Shown here: piece by piece, positions 22,385 through 32,910 of the stretch
How positions within the stretch are numbered: position 1 is the first letter of the stretch
Layout: each line of letters opens with the position of its first letter
Assembly (NCBI GenBank): GCA_037447655.1
Contig: JBBHKE010001012.1
Span: 96,997 to 146,999, forward strand
Direction: 5' to 3'
DNA length: 50,003 nt
DNA from: Zygnema cylindricum
Taxonomy: Eukaryota; Streptophyta; Zygnematophyceae; Zygnematales; Zygnemataceae
Notes under the pieces: model-generated
What the model was told of the DNA's origin: nothing
What the model saw: only the letters and a program-made list of their open reading frames with translations
The model's database searches: none
Position numbers and translations under genes: made by a program

Positions 22385-24490
22385 GTATTTGTATCTATTG
22401 CAACTTAAAATACAATGGTAGCCATTATGATTGGAAACATTTTTTTTGGAAATGTGAAAACTAGAGATATTAGAACTTGCAATTTATATCCGGAAGAGGT
22501 GAAGGTGGAGCTAAGAGCACTTGAAACCGAAAATTCTTCTCATGGCTCTCAAAAACGTGTAATATCCGATCTGGATGAACTCATTGGAAGTCTTGCTGGG
22601 TCTAGCCAGAGTAATAAGGTAGAAGGTTTACAAAAGAGAATAAAAAATATTTTTTATAGGCAGAACAAGAAGGAGGATGCATCATGGGCCAAGGCTTTCT
22701 TTGCCGATGGCTTGCCATTTTCATTATTAGATGACCTCTATTTTGAGGTAGTTGTGAAGATGACGTAGGAAATAGGATGGTCTTACAAGTTACCTTACCG
22801 GAATGCCATGAGAACTTGTCTCTTTTCTAGACCAAAGCGACGGTCACTAACGATTTGCCAAGGTACGAGGAAGGGTTAAAAGTCATCTGTGCCTTGATCA
22901 CTCCTGACAAATGGACAACTGTTGATGAACCGCCTCTCTTTTAATATTCAATCTATCAACCCCAAAGGTCATATGTTTCTCACGGTGGAAGACACTAATG
23001 GGCGAATCAAAGATGTCGAATACCTTTGTAAGGTGTTAGAGAAGGGAGATTTTACAGCAATGGTCGACCATGTCGTGGAAGTTGTGACAAGTTTTGCTCT
23101 TGTGAACAAGGTTGCAACCTTGCAGCACGAGAGTAAGTAGCCTTCCATCACGTGGACGCCATGCTCTACTTACGTATTGGACTTGATGTTGGAGGTTTTG
23201 GCAAGTTTGCATTTATTTCAACGCTTGTTCGAGAGGCAAAAGAGGCGTTGAAATTCATCAAGAATCATAACATGAGTGTAACCATGTTCAACAAGATCTC
23301 GACACTTCGGCTTTTGAAACCTGGAGAGACCATGTTTTTGACAAATTTTCATGCTCCAAAAGTTTTTCAAGTGAAAGACAATTTGGAATGTTTAATGTTT
23401 GATGATGGTTTAAGGAAGTGGATAGGCGAGGCTGCATACAAGTTTGAGGGGGCTAAAACTAAATGTCACATTTTGTCCTTGGAGTTTTGGACAATAATTA
23501 CGGAGATTGTGACAGTTTGAGAGCATGTGGTGCGGCTGATGAAGGAGTGTGACAAACAGGCTCCGAATATAAAGAAGGTTTATTATAGTTTTTACATGAT
23601 TGTGCAATTCCCCATAAGTTATGCAGCAATGGAGGAGAAAGAAATTATGAAGTCTTATAAATTTTGGAGGAGTTGAAGACATCTTAGATGGCCAGATAGC
23701 AGATGGCACATAGCCCCGTGTATGCAGCCAGCTGTATACTTGAATCTGAGTACAAAAGTGGTGCCTATGGGCAGCTTTCAAATGCGAGAGTAATGTAAGG
23801 CTTCCAAACAATTTCTGAGAGGATGTTACCAAATGTGGAGGACTAGGTTTTGGCCCACATTGAGTTGTCCAAGTACAGGGGCTTTGAGGGTGTCTTTCGT
23901 AGAGAGGTAACAAAAACGTGTGCTAGGATGATGCATGTGTTGATTTCCGTGAAATCAAGGATTCGGTATTGTCCCATACTAGGAAAAAGTGAGTCGGCTA
24001 GGGCTCGAACTTGGGACCTCTGACTTGAGTTGTCTGCGCATTAACCACTGTGCCACTAGCTCGATGTAGAGCCTGGCGGGTCCGTACCTATTTATTTTAG
24101 GCGGATTAGAGTGTGACGTATCACATTCTACCCCGTGTTGAATCGACATTCACGTGCCAATCCAACAGCGTGGGTGGAAATGGTGGCAACGCTTTGGGGC
24201 TTTCACCCCTATCATGGGAAAATTAGCAATTAGAATCATTGCCCGGTGCTTAGTTACAAGCTCATGTGAGAGGAATCGGTCAACCTATGATCATATTCAC
24301 TCTAAGAAAAAGAACAGGTTGAAAGCTAAAAGAGCAAATGATTTGGTATGGGTCTTCAGCAATCTCTAATTGTTACACAAGACTAACGATGTCAACTATG
24401 AACATGTCATGATGCGCAACGTTACATGCAAGCGTTCCGGCTCCAGGTGCATCGACCTCTAAAGATTGACCTCTAAAGAACGAGATTGGG
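22385..24490 (+). pseudogene. hAT-superfamily transposase (BED/DUF659 type), broken
   Basis: About 22388 encodes CIYCNLKYNGSHYDWKHFFW, a BED-type zinc finger trace. After a frame change come DASWAKAFFADGLPFSLLDD (22415-22768), GHMFLTVEDTNGRIKDVEYL and VVEVVTSFALVNKVA (22922-23140), then LVREAKEALKFIKNHN, LLKPGETMFLTNFHAP and SLEFWTIITEIV (23152-23520). The C-terminal dimerisation domain appears at 24154-24369: WWQRFGAFTPIMGKLAIRI, SSCERNRSTYDHIHSKKKNR and KRANDLVWVFSNL. The order equals that of plant hAT transposases with a DUF659 domain and hAT C-terminal domain. Stops and frame changes at about 22766, 22878, 23138, 23518 and later, and a SINE insertion between the last two blocks, make it a pseudogene. 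Confidence 0.9.
23980..24125 (-). mobile_element. tRNA-derived SINE inserted in the hAT pseudogene
   Basis: On the minus strand GGCACAGTGGTTAATGCG is a good A box and CCCAAGTTCGAGCCCTAGCC a good B box, about 30 bases apart, as in a tRNA-derived SINE head. It separates the middle and C-terminal parts of the transposase. Target-site duplications were not resolved. Confidence 0.65.
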
Positions 24491-24739
24491 AGCACCAAAA
24501 CTTGGATGCAATTTTTTTATCATGTGTTGTGGAGACCTTTTGGACCTTAGTCTCGTCTTATGCGATATCTCATGTTATTACGCTTGTCGTATTTGTTTTA
24601 GGCCCTCACCCTAGCCCTTGGCCGAGGTTACGGTAGATAAACCTAGAACATACACTGAGAAGGGGTGTCGTTCTGTGCCTCACAAGAGTTTAGAGATGGG
24701 AGAAGCAATAGATGTAGACAATAGAGCAGGCAGGTTTAA

Positions 24740-24835
24740 GCAACTTTAAATGGAATTATAGGAATAGGAATTACAATTGTCTTAAAGGATGTTCTCTATG
24801 TAATAAAGTTGGATTCTCCTCCTATGACTATTTGT
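24740..24835 (+). pseudogene. Possible copia pre-integrase fragment
   Basis: GIGITIVLKDVLYVIKLDSP resembles the conserved LKDVLYVPxL segment between protease and integrase in copia polyproteins. It is isolated, with no flanking domains recognised. The match is short. Confidence 0.4.
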
Positions 24836-24839
24836 CTAA

Positions 24840-26630
24840 TCTCTGTGATCTCTATGATCTGTGATCTCTGTACAATGATGCTTTCTATCAATAAAGTGCT
24901 AAACACCATTGCCTACAAGTTGTTGTAAGCTTGTTCTGAGAGAGATAATCTCTTCCTGTGGAATGCTTACTATTTGTACATGTGCACTCCAATCTGAATG
25001 TGAAATGTGTGCACGATGTGGTCCAATCACTAGACGCCAAAATACATAGTGTCAGCCGTCGGTGGCCGCGCCCAAAGATGCGTTAGTATTTCCGCCAAAA
25101 ATGTATGTCCTGGAATCGTCCCTCGATTCCGTATGATTCGATCCTGTCGTCCGTACAATATTGGCGCTCCGATTTCCGTACATAATATCGGCCTAGATCG
25201 TCCAAAACCAATACGTCGATCTTCAAAGTCGGACTTTGTAGCGCTTCCCCACTTGTTATGTGCGGTTTCTACCGCCACCATATCTCTATTGACCTTCGGA
25301 GTGCCCAAGTTTCAACATTTATTCTATAAAGCACATTGGTGAATGATGATTGTTGGACTTCGTGACTGACCACCGCGCTACTCTGTGCATATACATTTCA
25401 TAATATGCATATTTGTAATTTTGATCGTTAGGTTGGCATAGGTCTTAGGCTCTTGGTAGAGGGCCCACTTTTTCGTATGTTTTAGGGTCTGGAGTAGATT
25501 TCAATGCCACTATTATTATTTATTCGCTTTTGTAACTTCCAATTTTAAATTTTTACTTAACGTTTGTTATGATTGAATTATCGAGGGATCTTCATCTCTT
25601 AACCGTATGGACGTCAACAGTTATTACATTTCAATCATGCTTTGTACCTCGATGGCTTTACCAATCGCCTTTTTTGGACTTCCTCTTTAGTGCGCTGAAT
25701 ACGTAATACGGCATATAATGCCGCAGTTTAGTACGCCCCAAATTCTCAAGCTTTCTAATGTTTGGCCCACCGACGTACCTGACAGTACAAAACGTCGGCA
25801 GATATCCGTATTCGTAGCCGCAAAAATCTGCCGAACAAACATTTTAATGACGTATTGGACATCAGTAACATTAACTAACTAGGAGCCAGAGGCTCCTGCA
25901 TTGTAAATACTGCCCACGTGTCAGACAGTAGGACCAAGTAAAGTAGTCAAACACCTGAAGAAAGACTTTCTGCCGTAATATAACTACAGTAGTTGGAGAT
26001 TCGGACATCGAACACCTGCTACCGGTAGCACACCGACACGCATGTCTGACAAGAAAACTGTACGAACACCTTTATTGAGCTGTCGGCTGAGCGTCGAATT
26101 TATTTAGATTTTTTTCGCCGTAGTACAAGTAGCCGATATTCGTAGTACGGACGAAACCGAACGGATTCGCAGAAGTGTTTCGCCTAGACGTCGCTATGGG
26201 CCGCCCACTGGTACGGTCAATCCTAAATGAACATAAACAAACAAATTCAGCTTCGCATTAATCCCCCATACGTTCGACGAAATAATATCTCAGCCGTTCG
26301 TTATCCATCTCGTCATCGCGTGGCACCTCGTTTCGGATTATTTGTCTTTAAGGCTCGTCCAATCAAAATGCAGCCGTTACTTTTGAGATTCTGAACCGGG
26401 GTTTGTGGACCAATTTTCCAACGTGTGACGTCATCAGCCGTCTAAGAATATGACGATTGACGCCACTGATAGAGCTCCGTGAGTCGTTTGTTTGTCTGCT
26501 ATCATTTGAAAACATAATTCCGTACGACCGTACGACGCAGAGAATCTAGTGCCAAAGTTCCCATTTGCTATTTTGCTTCGGCTCACGGCGCCAACCCTGC
26601 CTAACGGCTAACACGTGTCGTTCCATTATC
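24840..26630. other. Intergenic, upstream of second kinase
   Basis: No gene recognised. It is rich in GTACGG/CCGTAC words. Open frames at 25030-25342 occur on both strands over the same bases and have no domain. Near 26611 CACGTGTCG resembles an ABRE/G-box element in the proximal promoter of the kinase at 26998. Confidence 0.45.
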
Positions 26631-26877
26631 GTCAGTGTACTTTTTTGAATTGAAGTCCAAGAATTTTCCACGTATATTTTCCACTCTCCCCGTCCTCTCA
26701 TTAAATCGACTTTTTCCCTCTTCCCTCTCCCTCTCCGTCTCCCTCTCCCTCTCTCTCCCCCACTCTCATTTCCCCACGAATTTATATCCCCGCTATTCTC
26801 TCAACTCACCCACATACATTATAATTTTAAAACTGGTTTCCATTCTTAACATTATTTTTCTTTGGGTCTCTCTCATT

Positions 26878-26882
<5 letters not shown>

Positions 26883-26948
<66 letters not shown>
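26883..26948 (+). repeat. (CT)n microsatellite in 5' leader of kinase 2
   Basis: Perfect CT dinucleotide run ending at the assembly gap, within a wider CT-rich leader (26700-26990). The gap lies in the repeat, so its true length is unknown. Confidence 0.95.
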
Positions 26949-26958
26949 NNNNNNNNNN
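26949..26958. other. Assembly gap (10 N)
   Basis: Ten consecutive N bases follow the CT microsatellite. The apparent extension of the kinase frame upstream of 26998 runs through this gap and low-complexity DNA and should not be trusted. Confidence 1.
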
Positions 26959-26997
26959 CTGCTGTATTCCTTCTACTCTCTTTTGTTTCTCTTTCAA

Positions 26998-27948
26998 ATG
27001 GGTTCCTCTCCCTGCCCACCCATATTACAGGACCCCTTTTTTGACATAGAGGAACTTTACGCTCTGAAAAGAAACGGACTTCTCGGAATAGGCGGTTACG
27101 GAACTGTACGGACATGTGTAGACCGTAAAACTGGAGAAAAATGGGCATGCAAAACAGTATTTAAAGAGGATCTTCAAGATCAGGATGACATTGATGGACT
27201 CCGTACAGAAATTTCTGCCATGAAATCTTTAGAAAATCTTCCTTATGTCGTCCAATTGCGAGAGGTTATTGAGGATGACGTGGCAGTCCACGTCATCATG
27301 GAGTTATGTGATGGTGGAGACCTGTTTGATCTCATTGCGACACGTGGCACGATGGACGAATTAGAAGCTTCCGCAATTTTTCGACAAGTGGCGATCGCCG
27401 TAAAATCATGTCACGACAAAAATTGGATTCACAGAGACATAAAACCGGAAAACATTTTACTTTGTAAAAAAAAAACAGCGGCGTCGGAGATAATTTCCTC
27501 CATTTTTTTCCCAAAACATTTTAAGGACCCCATTAAGAAAAAAAACGATTCCCAAAGCTGCAAATTCGAAGCCAAGCTGGCAGATTTTGGGTTGGTGATG
27601 TCACACAGAAAAGGACAAATTCAGGAGGGAATCGCAGGATCTCCGGCTTACATGGCGCCGGAAATTATTAACGGAGACTGTTACACGGAACAGGTAGATT
27701 TATGGTCCATGGGAGTTCTCTTGTATTCAATGCTCGCGGGAGAAAACCCTTTTAGTGGAAATAAAACTTCGGAGATTTTTAACGCAGCGAAAACGGCGAA
27801 ACTGGACATGGGAAGGGAGCCATGGCAGTCGATTTCCATTGAAGCAAAAAATTTAGTTTGCGGTTTAATAAAACCGAATCCCGACGAGAGATATACCATG
27901 GAAGAGGTGTTAAGACATCCATGGCTGGCACAAAAGGGGGGAAATTGA
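26998..27948 (+). CDS. PEPKR2-like protein kinase, single exon
   Basis: The 316-aa frame starts at the ATG at 26998 (MGSSPCPPIL), the first Met after the CT-rich leader. The domain fills the whole protein: glycine loop GIGGYG 30-35, ATP-binding K52, E71, HRD 145-147 in IHRDIKPEN, DFG 196-198, APE 220-222 and HPWL 307-310. GSPAYMAPE and VDLWSMGVLLYSMLAG closely follow the PEPKR2 pattern. An unusual insertion of about 35 residues (156-192, rich in K, S and F) sits between the catalytic loop and DFG; most kinases have only 6-10 residues there. No regulatory tail or EF hands follow. It lies in the same direction as the kinase at 16802 but has no introns and diverges strongly. All key catalytic residues are intact, so it is probably active. 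Substrate unknown. Confidence 0.9.
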   Translation: MGSSPCPPILQDPFFDIEELYALKRNGLLGIGGYGTVRTCVDRKTGEKWACKTVFKEDLQDQDDIDGLRTEISAMKSLENLPYVVQLREVIEDDVAVHVIMELCDGGDLFDLIATRGTMDELEASAIFRQVAIAVKSCHDKNWIHRDIKPENILLCKKKTAASEIISSIFFPKHFKDPIKKKNDSQSCKFEAKLADFGLVMSHRKGQIQEGIAGSPAYMAPEIINGDCYTEQVDLWSMGVLLYSMLAGENPFSGNKTSEIFNAAKTAKLDMGREPWQSISIEAKNLVCGLIKPNPDERYTMEEVLRHPWLAQKGGN

Positions 27949-29730
27949 GGGAGGGAGGGAGGGAGGGAAGGAGGGAGGAGGATTTTTTTTTGATTTTTTA
28001 CGACATCGTTGTATAGTTCAAAATTAGTTTCTACTGGGAGTCAGGTTGTGAATAAGTTTGAATTTCATTTTTGGATTTTAAATTGTTAATCTACACATTA
28101 GTTTCTATGCCATTACAGTTCAGATATCGGTTTCAGTTTCAGTTCAGTTTCAGTTTCAGTTCAGTTTCAGTTCAGTTTTAGTTTTTACTCCCTCCCTTCT
28201 GAGTGGTACGCTGGATTGTAAATACTCAAATTCAAAATTTTGATAGGAAAAAATAAATGCAAGCTGAAATGTTGTACTCCATACTTTACTTGAGTTGGGG
28301 TACAATTGAGGATAGTGCTTTACGGAGAGATTCGTCGTATCAGTCAATAAACTTTCCTCCCAATCGGAAAAAAAAAAGTTTTCTTTAAGAATTTTCCGTA
28401 CAGAAAGGGCCGTCGACTCTATCCCGAAAATTGATTTCGAAATTATTTCATTTCTCCGGAGACGATTAGATTAGTTTTTTTCTCCATCGGATTAGATTAG
28501 ATGTACATTACATTAGATTAATTTTTTTTCATTCGGAAAATTCTCTGAGTTTAGGGCATTGAAGGCATTATTTTTTATTTATTTAAATTCTAAGATGTGT
28601 CTGTTCTTTCTTGTGATAATACAAAAAAGATCACCCTTTTTTCCAAAAAAAAACAATCGCCTCTATGAATTACATGTGAATGACAATGCTTTTCTGTCTT
28701 AAATGTCTCGTTTTATTCAAGCAAAAGATTTACTTTTTGTATTTGTAGCTCATCATTAAACCCGAATTCCATGCGTCTAAGATTATTTACAGCCACTGTA
28801 ATCAGTTTGAAAAATTGGGCTAAATTGATTTCAAACATTTCATGGGAATCCAATTTTTGCATTTTTTTTTTCCATTTTTTTCACATCAATTGAATTAGTG
28901 TTGCTAGAAAAACCTGGATGTCTTTTTTTTTCTTTTTTCTCAAATCAAATGCATGTAAAATGGATGCAATGCGACCGGTGCATTTTCTTCCACACTAATA
29001 ATGGTTGTGACCTATGTTGAAATTTCATACACTCAATGATCTTTGCTAAAATTGAATCCCCCATTGACACCGATGATCATTGCTCCGGTGAATTTTGTTT
29101 ATTTTTATCAAAATTAGATTCCCCAAGTTAAGGTTCCCATTTCAGTTGAAATTATGAATTGGAAATCATAAGCATCGGGTATAAAAAATAAAGAATCAGG
29201 AACATAAACAGGATTCAGGGCGAACTAAGTTTGAAAATTTAGCTTAAGTTTGAAAATTTAGCTTAGATTTAAATCTAATACTGGATTGAAATTAACAAAT
29301 TACGATTTTCAAATTGGCTTAGGCAAAAATTCAAGTGCCGATTGGAATTTGGCATTTTGAGTTAGGATGTAAGATTTGGGGTTTTGGATTTCTAGATATC
29401 GATCGGGAATTCCGAAACGGTAACCAGAGGAAGAAAATCAAATATTTAGGAATTTTGATTTTGGGTTTAGAGTTTCGGATTAATTTAGATTTCAATTTCG
29501 ATTCGAAGAAGGGATAAGGGATCGGGCTCAGATATGTGTTTGATGCAACCAAGGACAATGGATGAAACAACATCATGTCCATCATGTCGATGTTGCCATT
29601 GTTTTTTCTTTTCAACATTTTACCGATGTGATGATATGTCGATGTGAGGCAGAGGTCCAAAAGTCAAAATTTTAGATAACCGAAACCGACCGTTTTTTTT
29701 TTTCAAAATCTGGGTACCCGACGCCCGATT
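27949..29730. other. Kinase 2 3' flank and AT-rich intergenic DNA
   Basis: It contains a GGGA/GGAG repeat just after the stop (27948-27980), a (TTTCAG/TTCAG) tandem stretch at 28120-28180 and AT-rich sequence. No supported gene. ORFs around 28156-28347 and 29331-29660 have no domain. Confidence 0.5.
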
Positions 29731-29908
29731 GGGTTATGTCACGCTCCAAAACTGTTAACCGTTACCCGAAACGCGTTTACGAAAATAAAAGAAGGCGCCA
29801 TGGACTGTTGAAAACGAAACCGCACGGACGCCGCCTCCCTCTAACCTATCCTCCTCCCTCCCAAGCTTTCTATTTTCTTCTCTTCCAGACTTCGACAGAA
29901 ACAACCAT

Positions 29909-29941
29909 GCCCAGAAATCGAGAAGAGGAGTGGGAGCAGGT
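29909..29941 (+). CDS. Possible first exon of an unidentified gene
   Basis: After a CT-rich leader (29830-29890) an ATG at 29909 gives MPRNREEEWEQ followed by GTGAAG, which could be a splice donor. Retroelement copy E begins about 90 bases later, so the gene, if real, may be broken. No homologue recognised; this is speculative. Confidence 0.2.
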
Positions 29942-30029
29942 GAAGGCTGCACGTGCAATGTTGAATGTGAAAAATGTCATTTGTACATGGTCTGTACTTT
30001 TTTTTCTGTGCAGGCGTATGCTGTTTTAG

Positions 30030-30480
30030 AGATAGAGAGAGAAGGCGGCCATGGCTGCCTGTCAGGCAGACGGACTTTGACAAAAATGCTAAGTGTACCT
30101 AGATTTGAACCTAGCTTTTTGCATAGTACCTGGAGATTTTTTTGTGTCTTTCCGTTACCAGTCGATGATGAGTTTCTGATATACACATTGAGTGTGATAC
30201 ATATTTAAAAGCATAAACTTTAGTAGCGCTCGTTTAACGGAAAACTTAGAAACATATGTAAAGCTCATTTTTGTTTACATGTACGAAATAGTACGGAAGA
30301 AAATTCATTAACGGTTTTTACGATTTGTTCAAAAGGTTCAATGTGTTTGTTACGTATAACTCGTCGCGATTAAATCGTTCGCACTAAACGCCAAGAACAA
30401 CTATGACAGAGACATATAAATCGTTCGTAGTTTAACTACAGATTAATTTAGTACGTATATATTGAAATGGTTTTCTTCAT
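30030..30480 (+). mobile_element. Retroelement leader fragment, copy E
   Basis: It has the family start (GGCCATGGCTGCCTGTCAGG), an antisense tRNA-like relic (GTACCTAGATTTGAACCTAG, a reversed B box, at about 30095) and an ATATTTAAAAGCATAAAC block followed by CGTTTAACGGAA, as in copies A-D. The later hairpin series was not found, so the copy is truncated. Confidence 0.45.
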
Positions 30481-30528
30481 AGTTCAAAAGTAGGCGTTTT
30501 TTGGTAGGCCTTTTGTAGGCCGCCTTTA

Positions 30529-30715
30529 GCGTAAGTTGTGTTACGGGCTTTCCGTGTGATCTTCTTAGATCGCTACTTTCATCAGCGACCGTCCGATAGT
30601 CCGAATCTGACGATAGTCCTATCGTAAGTTGTAATATGGGCTTTTCATGTGATCTTCTTAGACCGTTACTTTCATCAACGACCATCAGATCGTCCAAATC
30701 TGACGGTTTAAATAA
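30529..30715 (-). repeat. Two tandem 93-bp units, open in frame on the minus strand
   Basis: 30529-30617 and 30621-30710 are direct repeats (CGTAAGTTGTNNTANGGGCTT ... CTGACG). On the minus strand both are open in one frame, giving repeated VVDESNGLRRSHEKP and VADESSDLRRSHGKP within a 94-aa ORF (30443-30727). The unit length is a multiple of three. No protein family is recognised; it resembles repetitive non-coding plant DNA more than a gene. Confidence 0.5.
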
Positions 30716-30839
30716 AAAGTCGCTCAAAACTCACAGAAAAAGATTTTTTTGTCCGATTTTTTTTTCAAATTTAGACATGACGTTTAATTCTCTATCGATC
30801 CATGTGCAACTCAACCCTGTTACTATTTTATTTCATTTT

Positions 30840-30905
30840 GCGGCCAATACAATATGGGTCTTAAGGCCATATTGTATGTTTTGCATACAATAGGCATATT
30901 GTATG
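30840..30905. other. Tandem short hairpins
   Basis: CAATATGG/CCATATTG and ATTGTATG/CATACAAT form two consecutive stem-loops, and CATATTGTATG follows. They lie next to the GTACGG-rich intergenic region. Confidence 0.5.
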
Positions 30906-31849
30906 GGCGTACGGTCACCTACTTTTGAACTATGGTTTTCTTGACCTACTGCACCGCATCGCTCACATCGAATTCGTACTATCACTCAATATCGGATCGG
31001 CACATCGTATCGACACGATGAAGATGTAAATTGCCGAGCCACACCGGTCAATACAATCGGGTACCCATAACGGCCGTACCCGTTTTTTTTTCTTTAAATT
31101 ACCCGGCCGAATCCGGCCGGCCCCCATAATTTGGCACCTGAATCCGTTCAGCAAAGCATCAACTCTAGTTAAAGTTTCTTCAATCCTCAAAACATTAATT
31201 CTAATTAATACAATTGTCTCTCTGTCCGACCGTCCGTCTGCTACATTTAAGACGCTTTGGATTGGCTGCTTCTGTGTCGGGCATTCAGTGCAGTACTGTA
31301 CTGCATAGTACTGTACATTACTGTACTGTAGTTTTCCTGTGATTGGCAGGTGATATTTTCAGGCAGCTGCCGCCGTTAGTTTCACAATTATTTCGACGTT
31401 TTGATTGGCTGAGAGAGTGCTACGGGCAAACATTTTCTTAATGTTTGCCGCCGCGTTTCTTCCGACGTTTGGGATTGGTTGCTTGAGTGCCGGGCAATCG
31501 CTCGTAGCACGTCGTGCGTAGCACATGCGGTGTACTACAGTACTGTACTGTAGTAATATCAGTCCCCTATTCTGCTGTTTTTGTCTCTTTCTAGTTTATA
31601 CCTATACACATGATTGTACTGCTTTGTCGTTGGCCACGTACGCAGAATTACAAAGACGGGTAAAATTCAAAACAAAGCAGTGGAAAATGTCGGTGTTGAC
31701 ATGCAGATTTACGGTACGGAACACGCCATGAAAAAACGCCGTGGTTTCGCTGAATCTTTTTTTCATTGTAGACATCCTCATCCTTTTATGTGACACAACT
31801 CTTGGGGATGTCAAGCGTACGGACGCTACAGTAATTTTAAAGCCCACAT

Positions 31850-32910
31850 TAAGGTATGTCCCCATGCATTAAAGTATCGACTTTTTCCTGTCGTTTTAAC
31901 CCAAAACGCAGTTCCGTACGAGAAAAACTTTAGCCGTACAAAAAAATCAATGCTTCAAAAGTACACCGCGAGTCGTAGTTAGAGTTATGTACGCTAATTC
32001 CGCCAAATTTTGACTCTATCACTATAGATAGAGTACATTATTCTAAATTATTCTTTACGCTATTTAAGGTACTTTTTGAATGAGCGTTAATAGCTCTAAC
32101 GCAGTGCCGTTTTAATTAGTGTGGCGTATGGTCGGTGTCTGACCGTGCAAAATTGTACTTTACTAAGTAAAAAGTACAAATAATGATTTAGTACAGGCCG
32201 TTTTCATGTAACTGCGTTTTAACAAACCGCATAATGAAAACGTCATAATGACGTAAAAATGTACGTTTTGTCAGATTCTGTGTTTGTACATAATTTACAG
32301 TGGATATATTTAGCGCCCAAATTTATGCCCAAATTAGAGTTATTGATAAATTAGAGTAAAATTCCGTTTTGAAAAAGTTCTATCACACAAATAATAACTA
32401 TTTTTTTTACTTTTTTAACTCTAATTTTTTCTCTACTCTAATTACGATTCGCGGTGTACAGCAAACGTCAAGTCGATACTTTGGATGTACTTCATGTTTG
32501 TCGTCATGTTAACGCATTTTGGCGTTTTTCATATTTCGACCCCCGGACAAGAGAATCCAGCCCGTCAAAAAACTTCATCAGAAATCGCATGACGACTGGA
32601 TTTCAGGGAAAGTATCACCCAGACAACGAATGGAAAACGGTCCACGCACCCGCCACACGAGTGTGAAAATTTTAGGAAGAGGGAGAGCACTCGCTATTTT
32701 TCTCACTGCCCGTCACGTACATGAACGGAAAAGACGAGCATGTACGGAAAAAATTCTGCAGGGGTCTCGGACTCCACTTTTATTCATGGATTCTTTGCTG
32801 AATTTTGCACCGTCGCCTCTCCCCTCTCCCTCTTACACTTTCGCTTTTATCTCACACTTTTTAGAATGAGGCAAAATGAAAGGTATTTGAAAAAAAAAAA
32901 ATTGAAAAAA
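31850..32910. mobile_element. Fold-back family element
   Basis: Internal ends GTACACCGCGAGTCGTAGTT at 31961 and CTAATTACGATTCGCGGTGT ending 32458 are inverted copies. Outside lie CCCCATGCATTAAAG (31860) and, at 32640-32880, a segment matching the reverse complement of 13230-13460 (GTACATGAACGG, GACGAGCATGTACGG, TTCTGCAGGGGTCTC). The same block GACCCCTGCA recurs at 1443 and 3351. Non-coding, no transposase. Confidence 0.6.

Noticed and set aside
26635-26997. N-terminal extension of kinase 2
   Set aside because: Runs through CT low-complexity DNA and the N gap; the kinase starts naturally at the ATG at 26998.
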